A stretch of 64,000 bases of DNA from assembly GCA_964036315.1 (NCBI GenBank), contig OZ038517.1, positions 49,973,556 through 50,037,555 on the forward strand. The letters run 5' to 3'. The position numbers were made by a program, and so were the translations under genes. The notes beneath the pieces were generated by a model. That model made no database searches. It worked only from the letters and a program-made list of their open reading frames with translations, and was not told the origin of the DNA. Below, one piece after another: positions 33,666 through 44,370 of this stretch. Position 1 is the first letter of the stretch, and every line of letters starts with the position of its first letter. The DNA comes from Acanthosepion esculentum. Its lineage: Eukaryota; Mollusca; Cephalopoda; Sepiida; Sepiidae.

Positions 33666-36600
33666 TGTTAATTCCTCATCTCTGAAATAAGCAAAATATT
33701 ATGAGTATAACAGCCAAGATGAGAACATTGCGTGGAATAAATCAAGGTATAATAATGATACTTCATCATCTCAGAAATAGCAGAAATATTATGATTATAA
33801 CAGCCAAGATGAAAACATTGCATGGAATAAATCAAGGTATAATAATGATACTTCATCATCTCAGAAATAGCAGAAATATTATGAGTATAACAGCCAAGAT
33901 GAAAACATTGTGTGGAATAAATCAAGGTATAATAATGATACTTCATCATCTCAGAAATAGCAGAAATATTATGAGTATAACAGCCAAGATGAAAACATTG
34001 TGTGGAATAAATCAAGGTATAATAATGATACTTCATCATCTCAGAAATAGCAGAAATATTATGAGTATAACAGCCAAGATGAAAACATTGTGTGGAATAA
34101 ATCAAGGTATAATAATGATACTTCATCATCTCAGAAATAGCAGAAATATTATGATTATAACAGCCAAGATGAAAACATTGCATGGAATAAATCAAGGTAT
34201 AATAATGATACTTCATCATCTCAGAAATAGCAGAAATATTATGATTATAACAGCCAAGATGAAAACATTGCATGGAATAAATCAAGGTATAATAATGATA
34301 CTTCATCATCTCAGAAATAGCAGAAATATTATGAGTATAACAACCAAGATGAAAACATTGTGTGGAATAAATCAAGGTATAATAATGATACTTCATCATC
34401 TCAGAAATAGCAGAAATATTATGATTATAACAGCCAAGATGAAAACATTGCATGGAATAAATCAAGGTATAATAATGATACTTCATCATCTCAGAAATAG
34501 CAGAAATATTATGAGTATAACAGCCAAGATGAAAACATTGTGTGGAATAAATCAAGGTATAATAATGATACTTCATCATCTCAGAAATAGCAGAAATATT
34601 ATGATTATAACAGCCAAGATGAAAACATTGCATGGAATAAATCAAGGTATAATAATGATACTTCATCATCTCAGAAATAGCAGAAATATTATGAGTATAA
34701 CAGCCAAGATGAAAACATTGTGTGGAATAAATCAAGGTATAATAATGATACTTCATCATCTCAGAAATAGCAGAAATATTATGAGTATAACAGCCAAGAT
34801 GAAAACATTGTGTGGAATAAATCAAGGTATAATAATGATACTTCATCATATCAGAAATAGCAGAAATATTATGAGTATAACAGCCAAGATGAAAACATTG
34901 TGTGGAATAAATCAAGGTATAATAATGATACTTCATCATCTCAGAAATAGCAGAAATATTATGAGTATAACAGCCAAGATGAAAACATTGTGTGGAATAA
35001 ATCAAGGTATAATAATGATACTTCATCATCTCAGAAATAGCAGAAATATTATGAGTATAACAGCCAAGATGAAAACATTGTGTGGAATAAATCAAGGTAT
35101 AATAATGATACTTCATCATATCAGAAATAGCAGAAATATTATGAGTATAACAGCCAAGATGAAAACATTGCATGGAATAAATCAAGGTATAATAATGATA
35201 ATTCATCATAGCAGAAATATTATGATTATAACAGCCAAGATGAAAACATTGTGTGGAATAAATCAAGGTATAATAATGATACTTCATCATCTCAGAAATA
35301 GCAGAAATATTATGATTATAACAGCCAAGATGAAAACATTGCATGGAATAAATCAAGGTATAATAATGATACTTCATCATCTCAGAAATAGCAGAAATAT
35401 TATGAGTATAACAGCCAAGATGAAAACATTGTGTGGAATAAATCAAGGTATAATAATGATACTTCATCATCTCAGAAATAGCAGAAATATTATGAGTATA
35501 ACAGCCAAGATGAAAACATTGTGTGGAATAAATCAAGGTATAATAATGATACTTCATCATATCAGAAATAGCAGAAATATTATGAGTATAACAGCCAAGA
35601 TGAAAACATTGTGTGGAATAAATCAAGGTATAATAATGATACTTCATCATCTCAGAAATAGCAGAAATATTATGAGTATAACAGCCAAGATGAAAACATT
35701 GTGTGGAATAAATCAAGGTATAATAATGATACTTCATCATCTCAGAAATAGCAGAAATATTATGAGTATAACAGCCAAGATGAAAACATTGTGTGGAATA
35801 AATCAAGGTATAATAATGATACTTCATCATCTCAGAAATAGCAGAAATATTATGAGTATAACAGCCAAGATGAAAACATTGCATGGAATAAATCAAGGTA
35901 TAATAATGATACTTCATCATCTCAGAAATAGCAGAAATATTATGAGTATAACAGCCAAGATGAAAACATTGCATGGAATAAATCAAGGTATAATAATGAT
36001 AATTCATCATAGCAGAAATATTATGATTATAACAGCCAAGATGAAAACATTGTGTGGAATAAATCAAGGTATAATAATGATACTTCATCATCTCAGAAAT
36101 AGCAGAAATATTATGATTATAACAGCCAAGATGAAAACATTGCATGGAATAAATCAAGGTATAATAATGATACTTCATCATCTCAGAAATAGCAGAAATA
36201 TTATGATTATAACAGCCAAGATGAAAACATTGCGTGGAATAAATCAAGGTATAATAATGATACTTCATCATAGCAGAAATATTATGATTATAACAGCCAA
36301 GATGAAAACATTGTGTGGAATAAATCAAGGTATAATAATGATAATTCATCATCTCAGAAATAGCAGAAATATTATGATTATAACAGCCAAGATGAAAACA
36401 TTGCATGGAATAAATCAAGGTATAATAATGATACTTCATCATCTCAGAAATAGCAGAAATATTATGATTATAACAGCCAAGATGAAAACATTGCGTGGAA
36501 TAAATCAAGGTATAATAATGATACTTCATCATAGCAGAAATATTATGATTATGACAGCCAAGATGAAAACATTGTGTGGAATAAATCAAGGTATAATAAT

Positions 36601-37060
36601 GATAATTCATCATCTCAGAAATAGCAGAAATATTATGATTATAACAGCCAAGATGAAAACATTGCATGGAATAAATCAAGGTATAATAATGATACTTCAT
36701 CATCTCAGAAATAGCAGAAATATTATGAGTATAACAGCCAAGATGAAAACATTGCGTGGAATAAATCAAGGTATAATAATGATACTTCATCATAGCAGAA
36801 ATATTATGATTATAACAGCCAAGATGAAAACATTGTGTGGAATAAATCAAGGTATAATAATGATAATTCATCATCTCAGAAATAGCAGAAATATTATGAT
36901 TATAACAGCCAAGATGAAAACATTGCATGGAATAAATCAAGGTATAATAATGATACTTCATCATCTCAGAAATAGCAGAAATATTATGAGTATAACAGCC
37001 AAGATGAAAACATTGTGTGGAATAAATCAAGGTATAATTATCATTATTCCTTATCTGAGA
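33666..37060 (+). repeat. 90-bp satellite array, about 38 monomers
   Basis: The monomer reads CAGAAATATTATGAGTATAA, CAGCCAAGATGAAAACATTG, TGTGGAATAAATCAAGGTAT, AATAATGATACTTCATCATC, TCAGAAATAG. A shorter variant lacks 12 bp (TTCATCATAGCAG) and occurs about five times. Both periods are multiples of 3, so frames of 1,120 codons (minus) and 1,150 codons (plus) stay open. The main variable sites (CATG/TGTG/CGTG, GATTATA/GAGTATA) change the amino acid. I call this satellite DNA, not a gene. Confidence 0.95.
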
Positions 37061-37350
37061 AATAACGGAAATATTCAGACTAAAATAATAGATGTGGCCA
37101 CTACCTGGAATAAATCAAGGTATATTAAAGATAATTCATCATTATTGAAGTAACCGAAATAATATAATTAAGACAAAAAGAAATGAGGAATAAATCCAGG
37201 TATATTAATGATAATTCAAAATCTCAGATATATCCAAAATATTATTACTATAACTTCCAACATCAGAACATTACCAAATCTACGTATAATAATGGTAATT
37301 CATCATCTCAGAAATAGTCAAAACATTATGACTGAAAAAATAAGATGAGA
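37061..37350 (+). repeat. Diverged right-edge monomers of the 90-bp satellite
   Basis: Words such as GGAATAAATC(A/C)AGGTATATTA, GATAATTCA, ATCTCAGA and CAAAATATTATTA decay progressively away from the array. This is the usual state of satellite edges. Confidence 0.75.
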
Positions 37351-37369
37351 ACACAACCTGGAACAGTTT

Positions 37370-37745
37370 CCATGAAAGTGTTTATTGAAAAGGCACAGGG
37401 AAGTTACATTATGGCCGTGGGAAATGTGACTGAAGCTGAGATGCTTGGCTAGGACCAACAATATTGCGGATTCGTCTTTGGATTTTATCAAGACTCTCTA
37501 AATATATAGCACAACCACTGGGCCATACATGGCAAATATATTCAAAGCATGGATCAATGGTAAACGTATAAATATGTAAGATAGATTCTAGAGAGAAAAA
37601 TTATCAAGCATGACATGGTGAACCGAATTTCTTAGGAGCAGACCTAGCAAACGATTCAATATAATCTTTCCACTTCATGTTAGCTGTGAGAAGGAGCACC
37701 GAGTCACTCTTCTGGAGGTTAGCATCAGCCATGCTACAGAAATTC
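37370..37745 (-). pseudogene. Decayed LINE RT C-terminal region
   Basis: The minus strand contains pieces equivalent to IWPSGCAIY, LDKIQRRI, the LSHG..AI(M)..LFYKYF region and upstream RT sequence. AAGTGTTTATTGAAAAGGCACAGGGAA and AACGATTCAATATAATCTTT match 14855-15100 closely. There is no open frame. Confidence 0.6.
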
Positions 37746-37749
37746 CGCT

Positions 37750-38190
37750 AAGCACAAAAATGAAAATATTTTGTGAATTTTGACATCATTCTGGGGTCAT
37801 TTTTTTTTTGTTTTCGTCCACTCCATGAATCTCTTTTGCTTGAAAAAAATAAATAAAATATAAATTTTGCTTTTTATCCATGATGTTGAATGTGTTAAAT
37901 TCTTCAACTTTTTAACAAAAAAAAAAATCTGAAGTTGTTTTTTAAAATTGCCGCAAAACATTGATTTATTTAAGATGGAATGATCTATCATGACATGTCT
38001 CTAATTTGTATTCGTACTTCAATTTTCCTACTTGAATCGTTCACACATATTGCATGTGATCCATTATTATACATAATTAGATTAAAATAAAATTTGTATT
38101 TTATATGAATACTACAAGGTAACCTGATAATACTTAGGACAAGAACAACTCATATAAGATTCGCCAGCGTCGCGTAGAAGTAGTCAACTG
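37750..38190. other. AT-rich stretch, nothing recognised
   Basis: A and T runs and short frames only. No repeat partner was found in the window. Confidence 0.4.
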
Positions 38191-38204
38191 CTAGAAGTGA
38201 GTCA

Positions 38205-38645
38205 AGTGAATGCCACAATGAATCTCCAGCTGCCCCAGATGTGGCACATGGCCGAATTTAATGTGGGGTATCCGAGCCCGTAGGCTCGGCCAAAAATACC
38301 CCGTATAAAACGGGGTCGGATAGCTGTTTCCTGAGACGAGACTCTGCCATTCGACATAGCCTCATCTGGGGATCCTCTCTGCTTGGAGGCAGAGAGTTTG
38401 ATCAGCACAGCTGGAGACGAATCTCCAACTGAAGGATATTTGCCAACCGCCCCACACGCTCAGATGTGGCACAAGGCCGAATTTAACGTGGGGTATCCGA
38501 GCCCATCGGCTTGGGCAAAAATTCCACCGTAAAAAACGGGGTCGAGTAGCTGTCTAAAACCCCAGACGAGGCTATGCCGAAGGGCAGAGTCTCGTCTGGG
38601 TTCCTCTCTGCCTTCAGGTTCGACTAGCACAGCTAGCTCCAACTG
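38205..38645. repeat. Two tandem copies of a 240-bp dispersed repeat
   Basis: CAGATGTGGCACA(T/A)GGCCGA, GGGGTATCCGAGCCC, AAACGGGGTCG and CTCTCTGC recur at about 38229 and 38461. The ATGTGGCACAAGGCCGAAAA phrase also occurs at 60519 and as ATGTGGCACAAGGCCAAAA at 54481. It belongs to a dispersed family. Confidence 0.75.
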
Positions 38646-38726
38646 CAGACCAACATACAGTATTTACTACTGTATTTATGTGAATGGGGACATACCCATT
38701 ATCGTCCGTAGGTATGCTACAACATA

Positions 38727-39862
38727 ACCAAAAAAGCCCTTGCCATTTTTATTTATTTATTAGAATAAAAAGTATACAGTAAATATGACATACCTTTAAT
38801 CTTCAAAATAATCCCCACCGGCTTACAGAAACTTTCGTCAACGCTGCGCAATGATTTGGCGATAAAAATAAGGTGTCTTCGACGCAAAGAAATTTGCGAG
38901 TGCCTGCTGTAAGTTTGCTTCATTTGCAAAGGATTTCCCACGGAGGTGGTTGCCAAGGAAAGGGAAGAGGTGGTTATCAGAGAGTATGGTGAATGGTACA
39001 GTATCTTCCAGCCAAGTTGCCATATGTTATCCCTGACTACCTGCATCACATGACGCCTGGCATTGTTATGAAGGAACAGTACACCCTTGTGATTAAACAA
39101 TGCTAGCGGCTTCTAATTCAGTGCCTGTTGCACACGTTCCAATTGCCGCGAATACAGGTCCGTAGTGACGGTCTGGTCCGTTGGTAGGTACTCATAGTGC
39201 ACCACTTGTCGACTAGTTCGCCAGATACAGATCATGACATTGCGTCGGTGTAGATGTGGTCCCGTATATAGCACGCTTGCGATTTTCATACCATATATTT
39301 CATATCACTGGTGAGAATTCGATCAAATATGGATACATTGTGGTGCCGAGAAAACAAAAAACAGGATGTCACTCGTTGTTGCTTTGCTTGTTGGCTTTCA
39401 ACAGTGTGGGAGGTACTTGCCACTTGCTGAAATCTGTTTCATTTAGAAAACTGGAAACTTTTGGCAAACTCACCACAGGTTTGGCTGTTGTCCTTCAGGT
39501 CTTCATCATCCAGGCCGACCACTGGGGTGTTCATCACAAAGTGACAGATCTGAACTTCTGAAAACAATGCCTGGCGGTGTGTTCAAGTCACAGCATTATC
39601 CCGAAAGGTTCGACGTATTCGGTGACTTGATGCACAGCGGCTGACTGGCAACAGACAACACGAACGAGTTTCTTCGATGACGTCATGTCTCCACACCCCA
39701 CTGCTTGAGTTATGATTAATGTTTGTGCGCAATGCACTTGCATTGGGTCGGGAGCAATGCTCTAACCTCTTTCCCGGAACGCGATGAACTCATTTGCCAA
39801 TCAGGGATCAATTCTTCCTACACACGATGACGTAAAAAGTAACAGCAAGGACTTTTCCGACT
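38727..39862 (-). pseudogene. Dead mariner transposon with terminal inverted repeats
   Basis: The minus strand carries a broken transposase from about 39580 to 38770. Recognisable blocks in order: CGEFAKSF, FDRILTSDMKYMVYENR (first catalytic Asp present), HRRNVMICIW, VVHYEYLPTDQTVTTDLYSR, then HNNARRHV, where the second catalytic Asp is Asn. LGWKILYHSPYS follows. After a frameshift come LSDNHLF (third Asp present), LRGKSFANE and LANFFASK. The left end CAAAAAAGCCCTTGCC and the right end GGAAAAGTCCTTGC (reverse complement) look like imperfect terminal inverted repeats. The 1.14 kb length is close to the usual 1.3 kb. Several frameshifts and stops make it inactive. Confidence 0.85.
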
Positions 39863-39879
39863 TCAGATGTCTTTTTTCT

Positions 39880-40035
39880 TTTTTTTACAGAATGCGTAAC
39901 CGGGTACAGAATGGTGAACTACTTACTGGTCATAAGATCCCGTGGTTGTGAAATCATGGCAGTGATTGATTGCTTTAAATTTTTTTTAGGCCTAGAAGAC
40001 GTAAAAACAGAGAGACAACTGCAAGAATTTGAAGG
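39880..40035 (+). repeat. Inverted partner of 42172-42335
   Basis: About 155 bp, T-run then ACAGAATGCGTAACC, AGAATGG(T/C)GAACTACTTACT, GATTGATTGC and AGGCCTA(G/A)AAGACGTAAAAA. The same words occur in reverse complement at 42172-42335. It may be the two ends of a lost element or two opposed copies of a short one. Confidence 0.75.
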
Positions 40036-40079
40036 GTCAGGTAAGGTTACCTTATCCTTTATGGAAATTGAGATGTGCT

Positions 40080-40520
40080 AGAGTGGGTTGGGCTGTGTCA
40101 TACATTTGAGGGGTCTGTATCATAGTTTTGAGGGGCTGTATCATACATTTAAGGGGGCTGTATCATACATTTGAGGGGGTTGTAACATACATTTGAGGGG
40201 CTTTATCAGTTTTGAGGGATCTGTATCATACAATTGAGGGGACTGTATCATAGTTTTTGCGGGGTCTGTATCATAGTTTTCAGGGAGGCTGTATCATACA
40301 TTTGAGGGGCTGTATCATAGTTTTGCGGGGTCTGTATCATAGTTTTGAGGGGGTGTATCATACATTTGAGGGGCTGTATCATAGTTTTGCGGGGTCTTTG
40401 TCATAATTTTGCATGGTCTGTATCAAATTTGCAGGGGCTGTATCATAGTCTTGGGAGGGCTGTGTCATACATTTGAGGGGTTGTATCATAGTTTTGAGGG
40501 GGCTGTATCATAGTTTTGCT
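40080..40520 (+). repeat. About 22-bp G-rich minisatellite, about 20 copies
   Basis: Units read (T)GAGGGG(G)CTGTATCATACATT or TTGCGGGGTCTGTATCATAGTT. They alternate irregularly between an ACATTTGAGGGG and an AGTTTTGAGGGG form. Every unit carries a G run of three to five on the plus strand. Confidence 0.9.
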
Positions 40521-40814
40521 GGGTACGAGACCCTTGCACCGATCCTTGAGCAATATATTCGGTAAACATTAAGAAAAAAAAAAAACTCTGATTAAAAAGG
40601 AAGGAAACCGTTTCGTATGTTTTATGTGCTTCTCGTAATAAATCCACTATTAGAAAAGTTTTATTTTAACCCTATGTATGTGCGTATTACGAATTGTTGG
40701 ATAATTTGGTGTCTGTGTATGTCTCATTTACTGCAAGACCAATGCGATGCTTGTGACATAGAAAAATTACTATTTTTCAGTAGTGAGAATACTGCTTATT
40801 GAACTGACATGTTT

Positions 40815-41060
40815 AAATAACATTCAAAGCACACTATTTACATTGTTCGGACTATCGTCCTCATCTTTGTTGCCATATTTATCACAACGATAATTAGCTA
40901 AATTTCATAAAACACCATAATACTGTTAGGCGCAAATTGTAAGAGAAAACGTTTTAAATTTCCATTGTTTATTGAAAATCATATTTAAACTTCTGCACTA
41001 TATCACATCATAATATAGCTAAATTGTTCAGCAGAATTCCCCTTTGAAGTTTGTGCCATC
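40815..41060 (+). repeat. Dispersed repeat fragments
   Basis: ATTTACATTGTTCGGACTAT, CGTCCTCATCTTTG and GCCATATTTATCACAA match 12440-12495, 62445-62495 and, inverted, 63085-63140. ATAAAACACCATAATACTG and AAAACGTTTTAAATTT match 46824-46890. ATATAGCTAAATTGTTC matches 47753-47770. All are probably pieces of one transposon family. Confidence 0.65.
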
Positions 41061-41410
41061 GCTAAGGATGTTGGGAAAATGGTCGGTTCTAGAAAGTATC
41101 CAACTCCTACTGCCATGCTCCATCTTTACAAGAGTCAGATCTGTCGACAACAACAACAACAAAAATAAATAAATAAAATCGAGTTTTGCAGCCATATCTG
41201 GTCCGGCGCTACCTATTCTTCACCTTGCCGCCTTGAAGTTCTAAAGCAATTACGCAGCCTTGTGGGTGATGACATATTTTCCACCCCCGTATCTCCTTTC
41301 CCCACAGACAAAACACTGCTAGCCCCTCATTACTCTATCTCTGTTTCCATGAGAAATATTTAGATAAGATACATTCCTTACTTCCACCAGTTCATTGATT
41401 TAGTTTTTTA
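41060..41410 (+). pseudogene. Decayed LINE RT C-terminal fragment
   Basis: Plus-strand readings give AMLHLYKSQI, then FCSHIWSGATYSS, then in another frame HRQNTASPSLLYLCFHEKYL. These are the ordered landmarks seen intact at 63.4 kb (YK..IRP, EYCCHIWSGA, HRRDVASLCLFYKYF). A CAACAACAACAAAAATAAAT low-complexity insertion at 41146 breaks the frame. Confidence 0.65.
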
Positions 41411-41708
41411 CAGCTTATCAACCCTTTGCAGGTTATTTAAAGCCAGGAAATATTTTTAGATTGGAAGAATTTGGGGGTGGGGATAATAATGTTGATATAA
41501 AATGGGGGTTTAATTCTATATTACAATCATTGCATAACCTGATCCCTCACTTTGTGGCCAAGATAGTTTCTATACATCTATATTCCAGAGAATGTAAATA
41601 AATCCAAAAAAGACAGGCCTGTGTAACTAATCAGCATTTGATTGATTCGTTTTTACGGCTTATCAACCCTTTGCAGGTTATTTAAAGCTAGGAAACATGA
41701 GCTCTCTT

Positions 41709-42081
41709 AAGTGGCAAGACATTAGTGGAAATGCTGTCTTCATCTCGCTAATGTCCTGTCACTTTATATTTATATTTGCAGGTTATTTAAAGCCAGATTG
41801 TAATATTTATTTGAGAAAATAAGGATTTGGTGATACAAATCTTACTTACAAAGCTTCTCACAAAAAGAAATGAAGTGCACTTATTTGCTTTCATTGAATA
41901 CCAAACACGTCTTGCTTCAAGGACACTCCAACTCAAGACTGTCAATTCTTCGAGGCCCAGCAAAAAGTTTCCGAAACTGGTTTCAAATAATGGGTGCAGC
42001 AGAAATACCTCCCGCATAATGGCAAGACATTAGTGGAAATGCTATCTTCATCTCGCTAATGTCCTGTCACTTTATATTTAG
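41709..42081. repeat. 61-bp direct repeats bracketing about 250 bp
   Basis: GGCAAGACATTAGTGGAAAT, GCTGTCTTCATCTCGCTAAT and GTCCTGTCACTTTATATTTA occur at 41712-41771, and again at 42020-42080 with one change. Within each repeat GACATTAG pairs with CTAATGTC. The enclosed segment has an open frame on each strand but no recognisable domain. Confidence 0.8.
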
Positions 42082-42171
42082 AAATGTTCGTTTGCTTATT
42101 TGTACCAAATATCAAGAAAAAAAGGATGCAAGTTAGCGGCTAGAATTTCCTTGTCACGTGCACAAATGCTG

Positions 42172-42335
42172 GCTCTTCAAATTCTTACAGTTGTCTCCCC
42201 ATTTTTACGTCTTTTAGGCCTAAAAAAAAACCTTAGAGGCAATCAATCATTGTCATGATTCCACACACACGGGGTCTTCTGACCAGTAAGTAGTTCGCCA
42301 TTCTGTGCCAGGTTACGCATTCTGTAAAAAAAAAA
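42172..42335 (-). repeat. Inverted partner of 39880-40035
   Basis: See the partner entry. About 85% identity by eye. On this strand it likewise begins with a T-run and ACAGAATGCGTAACC. Confidence 0.75.
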
Positions 42336-42426
42336 AAAAAAAAGTCACCTGAAGAAGTCGGAAAGAAAAAGAGCCGAAACGTTGTGAATATAAGAGCAAA
42401 CTGAGTATGTTGGTCCGAATAATAAT

Positions 42427-42515
42427 CGAAATCATTCGTTGTCGCTGTTGTGGCGAAAGAATCGGAGACGAGAGAGAAAAGTAACTTTCTTTAATTGAAT
42501 CCCATCTAATTCAAT
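42427..42515 (+). repeat. 85-bp direct repeat, left copy (pair at 46008-46084)
   Basis: ATTCGTTGTCGCTGTTGTGG, CGAAAGAATC(G/A)GAGACGAGA and GAGAAAAGTAACTTTCTTTA are almost identical in both copies, 3.6 kb apart and in the same orientation. Confidence 0.8.
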
Positions 42516-42775
42516 CAATATAACAAAATCAAGCGTGAAATGTATGATTGATAAGAAAAGCCTATCAGAAACTTGGCAAAATGCTTGGGTACTGATACTA
42601 TTGTCGCTCAGGAAGTAATGCTTCCTGTTCTACAATGCTGTGTCACGGGGTCAGAAGCTGGGAAGTGACAACTGGCAAAAAGTGGGTGAATTTAAAATGG
42701 AAGTTTAAAAAAAAGAAAAGAACTAATCACAAGAAAGTAAATCAAACATAAAAAGGGGTCAACGAATGCGTCAAA

Positions 42776-42777
<2 letters not shown>

Positions 42778-42831
<54 letters not shown>

Positions 42832-42976
42832 GTACTTAGTGAAAAGTGCTCAATATCTGTGATAGAGAGAACATATTTAGTTGTATGGATATTAGTTTGT
42901 AATCATGGGTTTCACGCTTTTGCGATCCTCAGACAAAAGCATGAAATTCAGGGTTACAAACTAATATCCATACAAC

Positions 42977-43010
<34 letters not shown>
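42778..43010. repeat. (TA)n-bounded inverted element dimer
   Basis: Between TA tracts (42778-42825 and 42980-43010) lie inverted arms: ATATTTAGTTGTATGGATATTAG with GTTTGTAA, and TTACAAAC with TAATATCCATACAACTGAATAT. The words GTGCTCAATATC and GATAGAGAG near the left tract also occur at 2917-2940. Confidence 0.8.
42896..42937 (-). ncRNA. Hammerhead-like motif in the inverted dimer
   Basis: The minus strand reads TTTGT (stem I), CTGAGGA (CUGANGA core intact), TCGC-AAAA-GCGT (3-bp stem II plus a U-U step), GAAA, CCCATGATT, then ACAAA closing stem I. Stem III is poor here (C-A mismatch next to A15.1-U16.1). The opposite arm has the better GAAATTCAGGGTT version but has lost the upstream core. I treat it as a decayed hammerhead. 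Confidence 0.45.
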
Positions 43011-43013
<3 letters not shown>

Positions 43014-43018
43014 AACTT

Positions 43019-43230
43019 AATATGGGAAAATGTAACCAAATCCAAATGGGGTCAAACTTAATATGGGAAAATGTAACCAAATCTAAAAAGGGTATAAAAA
43101 ATAGCCAGAGTTAAAATGGATAAACTTTAAAAAGGATATCGGTGGGTGAAACTCAAACAAGGGCTAAAAATGGCCCCAAATAGGTTAAGCCTAAAGTAAA
43201 AGTAAATTGGACAAAACTAATTGGACGAAA
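43019..43230 (+). repeat. Degenerate repeat of about 40 bp
   Basis: TCAAACTTAATATGGGAAAA and TGTAACCAAATC occur twice in tandem (43011 and 43051). Looser echoes (AAAATGG, AAACT(T/C)) continue on both sides from about 42680 to 43230 and again at 43560-43790. Confidence 0.65.
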
Positions 43231-43234
43231 TCCG

Positions 43235-43530
43235 AAAAGAAGCAAAAAAAACATAAAAACAAAAAACTAAAAACAAAAACTAAAAAAAAAAAAACTAAAA
43301 ACAAAAAACTAAAATAAAAAACTAAAAACTAAAAACAAAAAACTAAAAACTAAAAACAAAAAACTAAAAAACAAAAAACTAAAAAACAAAAAACTAAAAA
43401 ACAAAAAACTAAAAAACAAAAAACTAAAAAACAAAAAACTAAAAAAACAAAAAATTAAAAACAAAAAATTAAAAAAAAAAAAATAAAAACAAAAAAAATA
43501 AAAAAAAAAAACCCCAAAAAACTAAAAACA
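43235..43530 (+). repeat. A-rich minisatellite
   Basis: Units of about 14-16 bp of the form AAAAAACTAAAAAACA, nearly pure A and C with rare T. There is no coding capacity. Confidence 0.9.
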
Positions 43531-43834
43531 AATTGACCAAACACAGAATTATAAAGAATAAGCGAAAACTAGAATAAAATATGGGTTAAACACAAAATGG
43601 GAAAAATAATCCAAAAATAGTCGAAACGTAAAATAGTAAAGAAATTATTCAACTCTAAAATGGCAAAAAATAGACAAGGACGCTTTTAAAAATGTCTGAA
43701 TATTCGTTGAAACCAAGAACGGAAAAAAAAAATGCCGCGTATGGGGAGGTAAAGCTAAAAATGATGAAATTGGGCCAGAACCAACAAAGGTGCTAAAAAT
43801 AGTCCACACACAAAAGAGTAAAAAAAAAAACCCT

Positions 43835-44095
43835 TTCCAGCCAATTATTTTTGGAAAAATCTTACATTTTCAGACGATTTTTTTATTTGTTTTTTTAATA
43901 TATTAATTAAGAAACTGAGGCACTTTGAAGTCCCCGAGTAGTGGCTAAAACCTCTAACAAGCAAGTTCAGTCAGAAATTCAAGTGAATATTGGGCCCCTT
44001 CCTCGTGCTGGTGGGCAACTGCGCGCGTGTCTGACGATTCGTCTGTCGTCTCAGTCCGTCTCTTTTCTCCTCAAAATCGAACTGAATTTATATAT
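43835..44095. repeat. SINE-like repeat copy 2 plus a 125-bp repeat
   Basis: 43835-43965 is the partner of 300-440. 43968-44092 (TCAGAAATTCAAGTGAATAT, CCCCTTCCTCGTG, GGTGGGCAACTGCG, CCTCAAAATCGA) recurs at 44785-44905 in the same orientation. Both 125-bp copies are open in the same frame (VQSEIQVNI.PLPR.GGQLR), but substitutions do not obviously favour silent sites. Confidence 0.65.
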
Positions 44096-44114
44096 AATTC
44101 TCCCACATCTTTCT

Positions 44115-44370
44115 TTCTTTCTTTTTATGTGCCGTGTCCTTTCAGGACGTAGGCGATCATGGCTCTCCACCACCTCCCTCTATCCCTTGCAGCTCTCAAC
44201 AAGTTCCTTCCCTTTGCTACCTCCCCAAGACCACGTTCTGTAATCCACTTGCTTAAATCCATCAGTTATGTCACGCATTGTTTTCCCTTGTCTCCGTGAG
44301 TATCAGATTCTCCAGGCCCTCATTTCTTATAATATGTCCCAGAAACTTCAACTGATTTGAGGCCGTTCAA
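44115..44370 (-). pseudogene. LINE RT C-terminal fragment (second LINE family)
   Basis: The minus strand reads QLKFLGHI and GLENLILT, a Lys/Arg-rich linker, DYRTWSWGGSKGKELVESC, then a WRAVIAHVL-like end and CCTGAAAGGACACGGCACAT. The last phrase and the residues match 56210-56510. Frameshifts are present. Confidence 0.7.

Noticed and set aside
33668..37030. 1,120-codon minus-strand and 1,150-codon plus-strand open frames
   Set aside because: They exist because the 90- and 78-bp repeat periods are multiples of three. The frequent monomer variants are non-synonymous on both strands, and the array decays into non-coding edge monomers.
42345..42385. Intact hammerhead at CTGAAGA...GAAACGTTG
   Set aside because: The core words are present but stem II pairs poorly, no stem I can be drawn, and the position before the would-be cleavage site does not fit UH.
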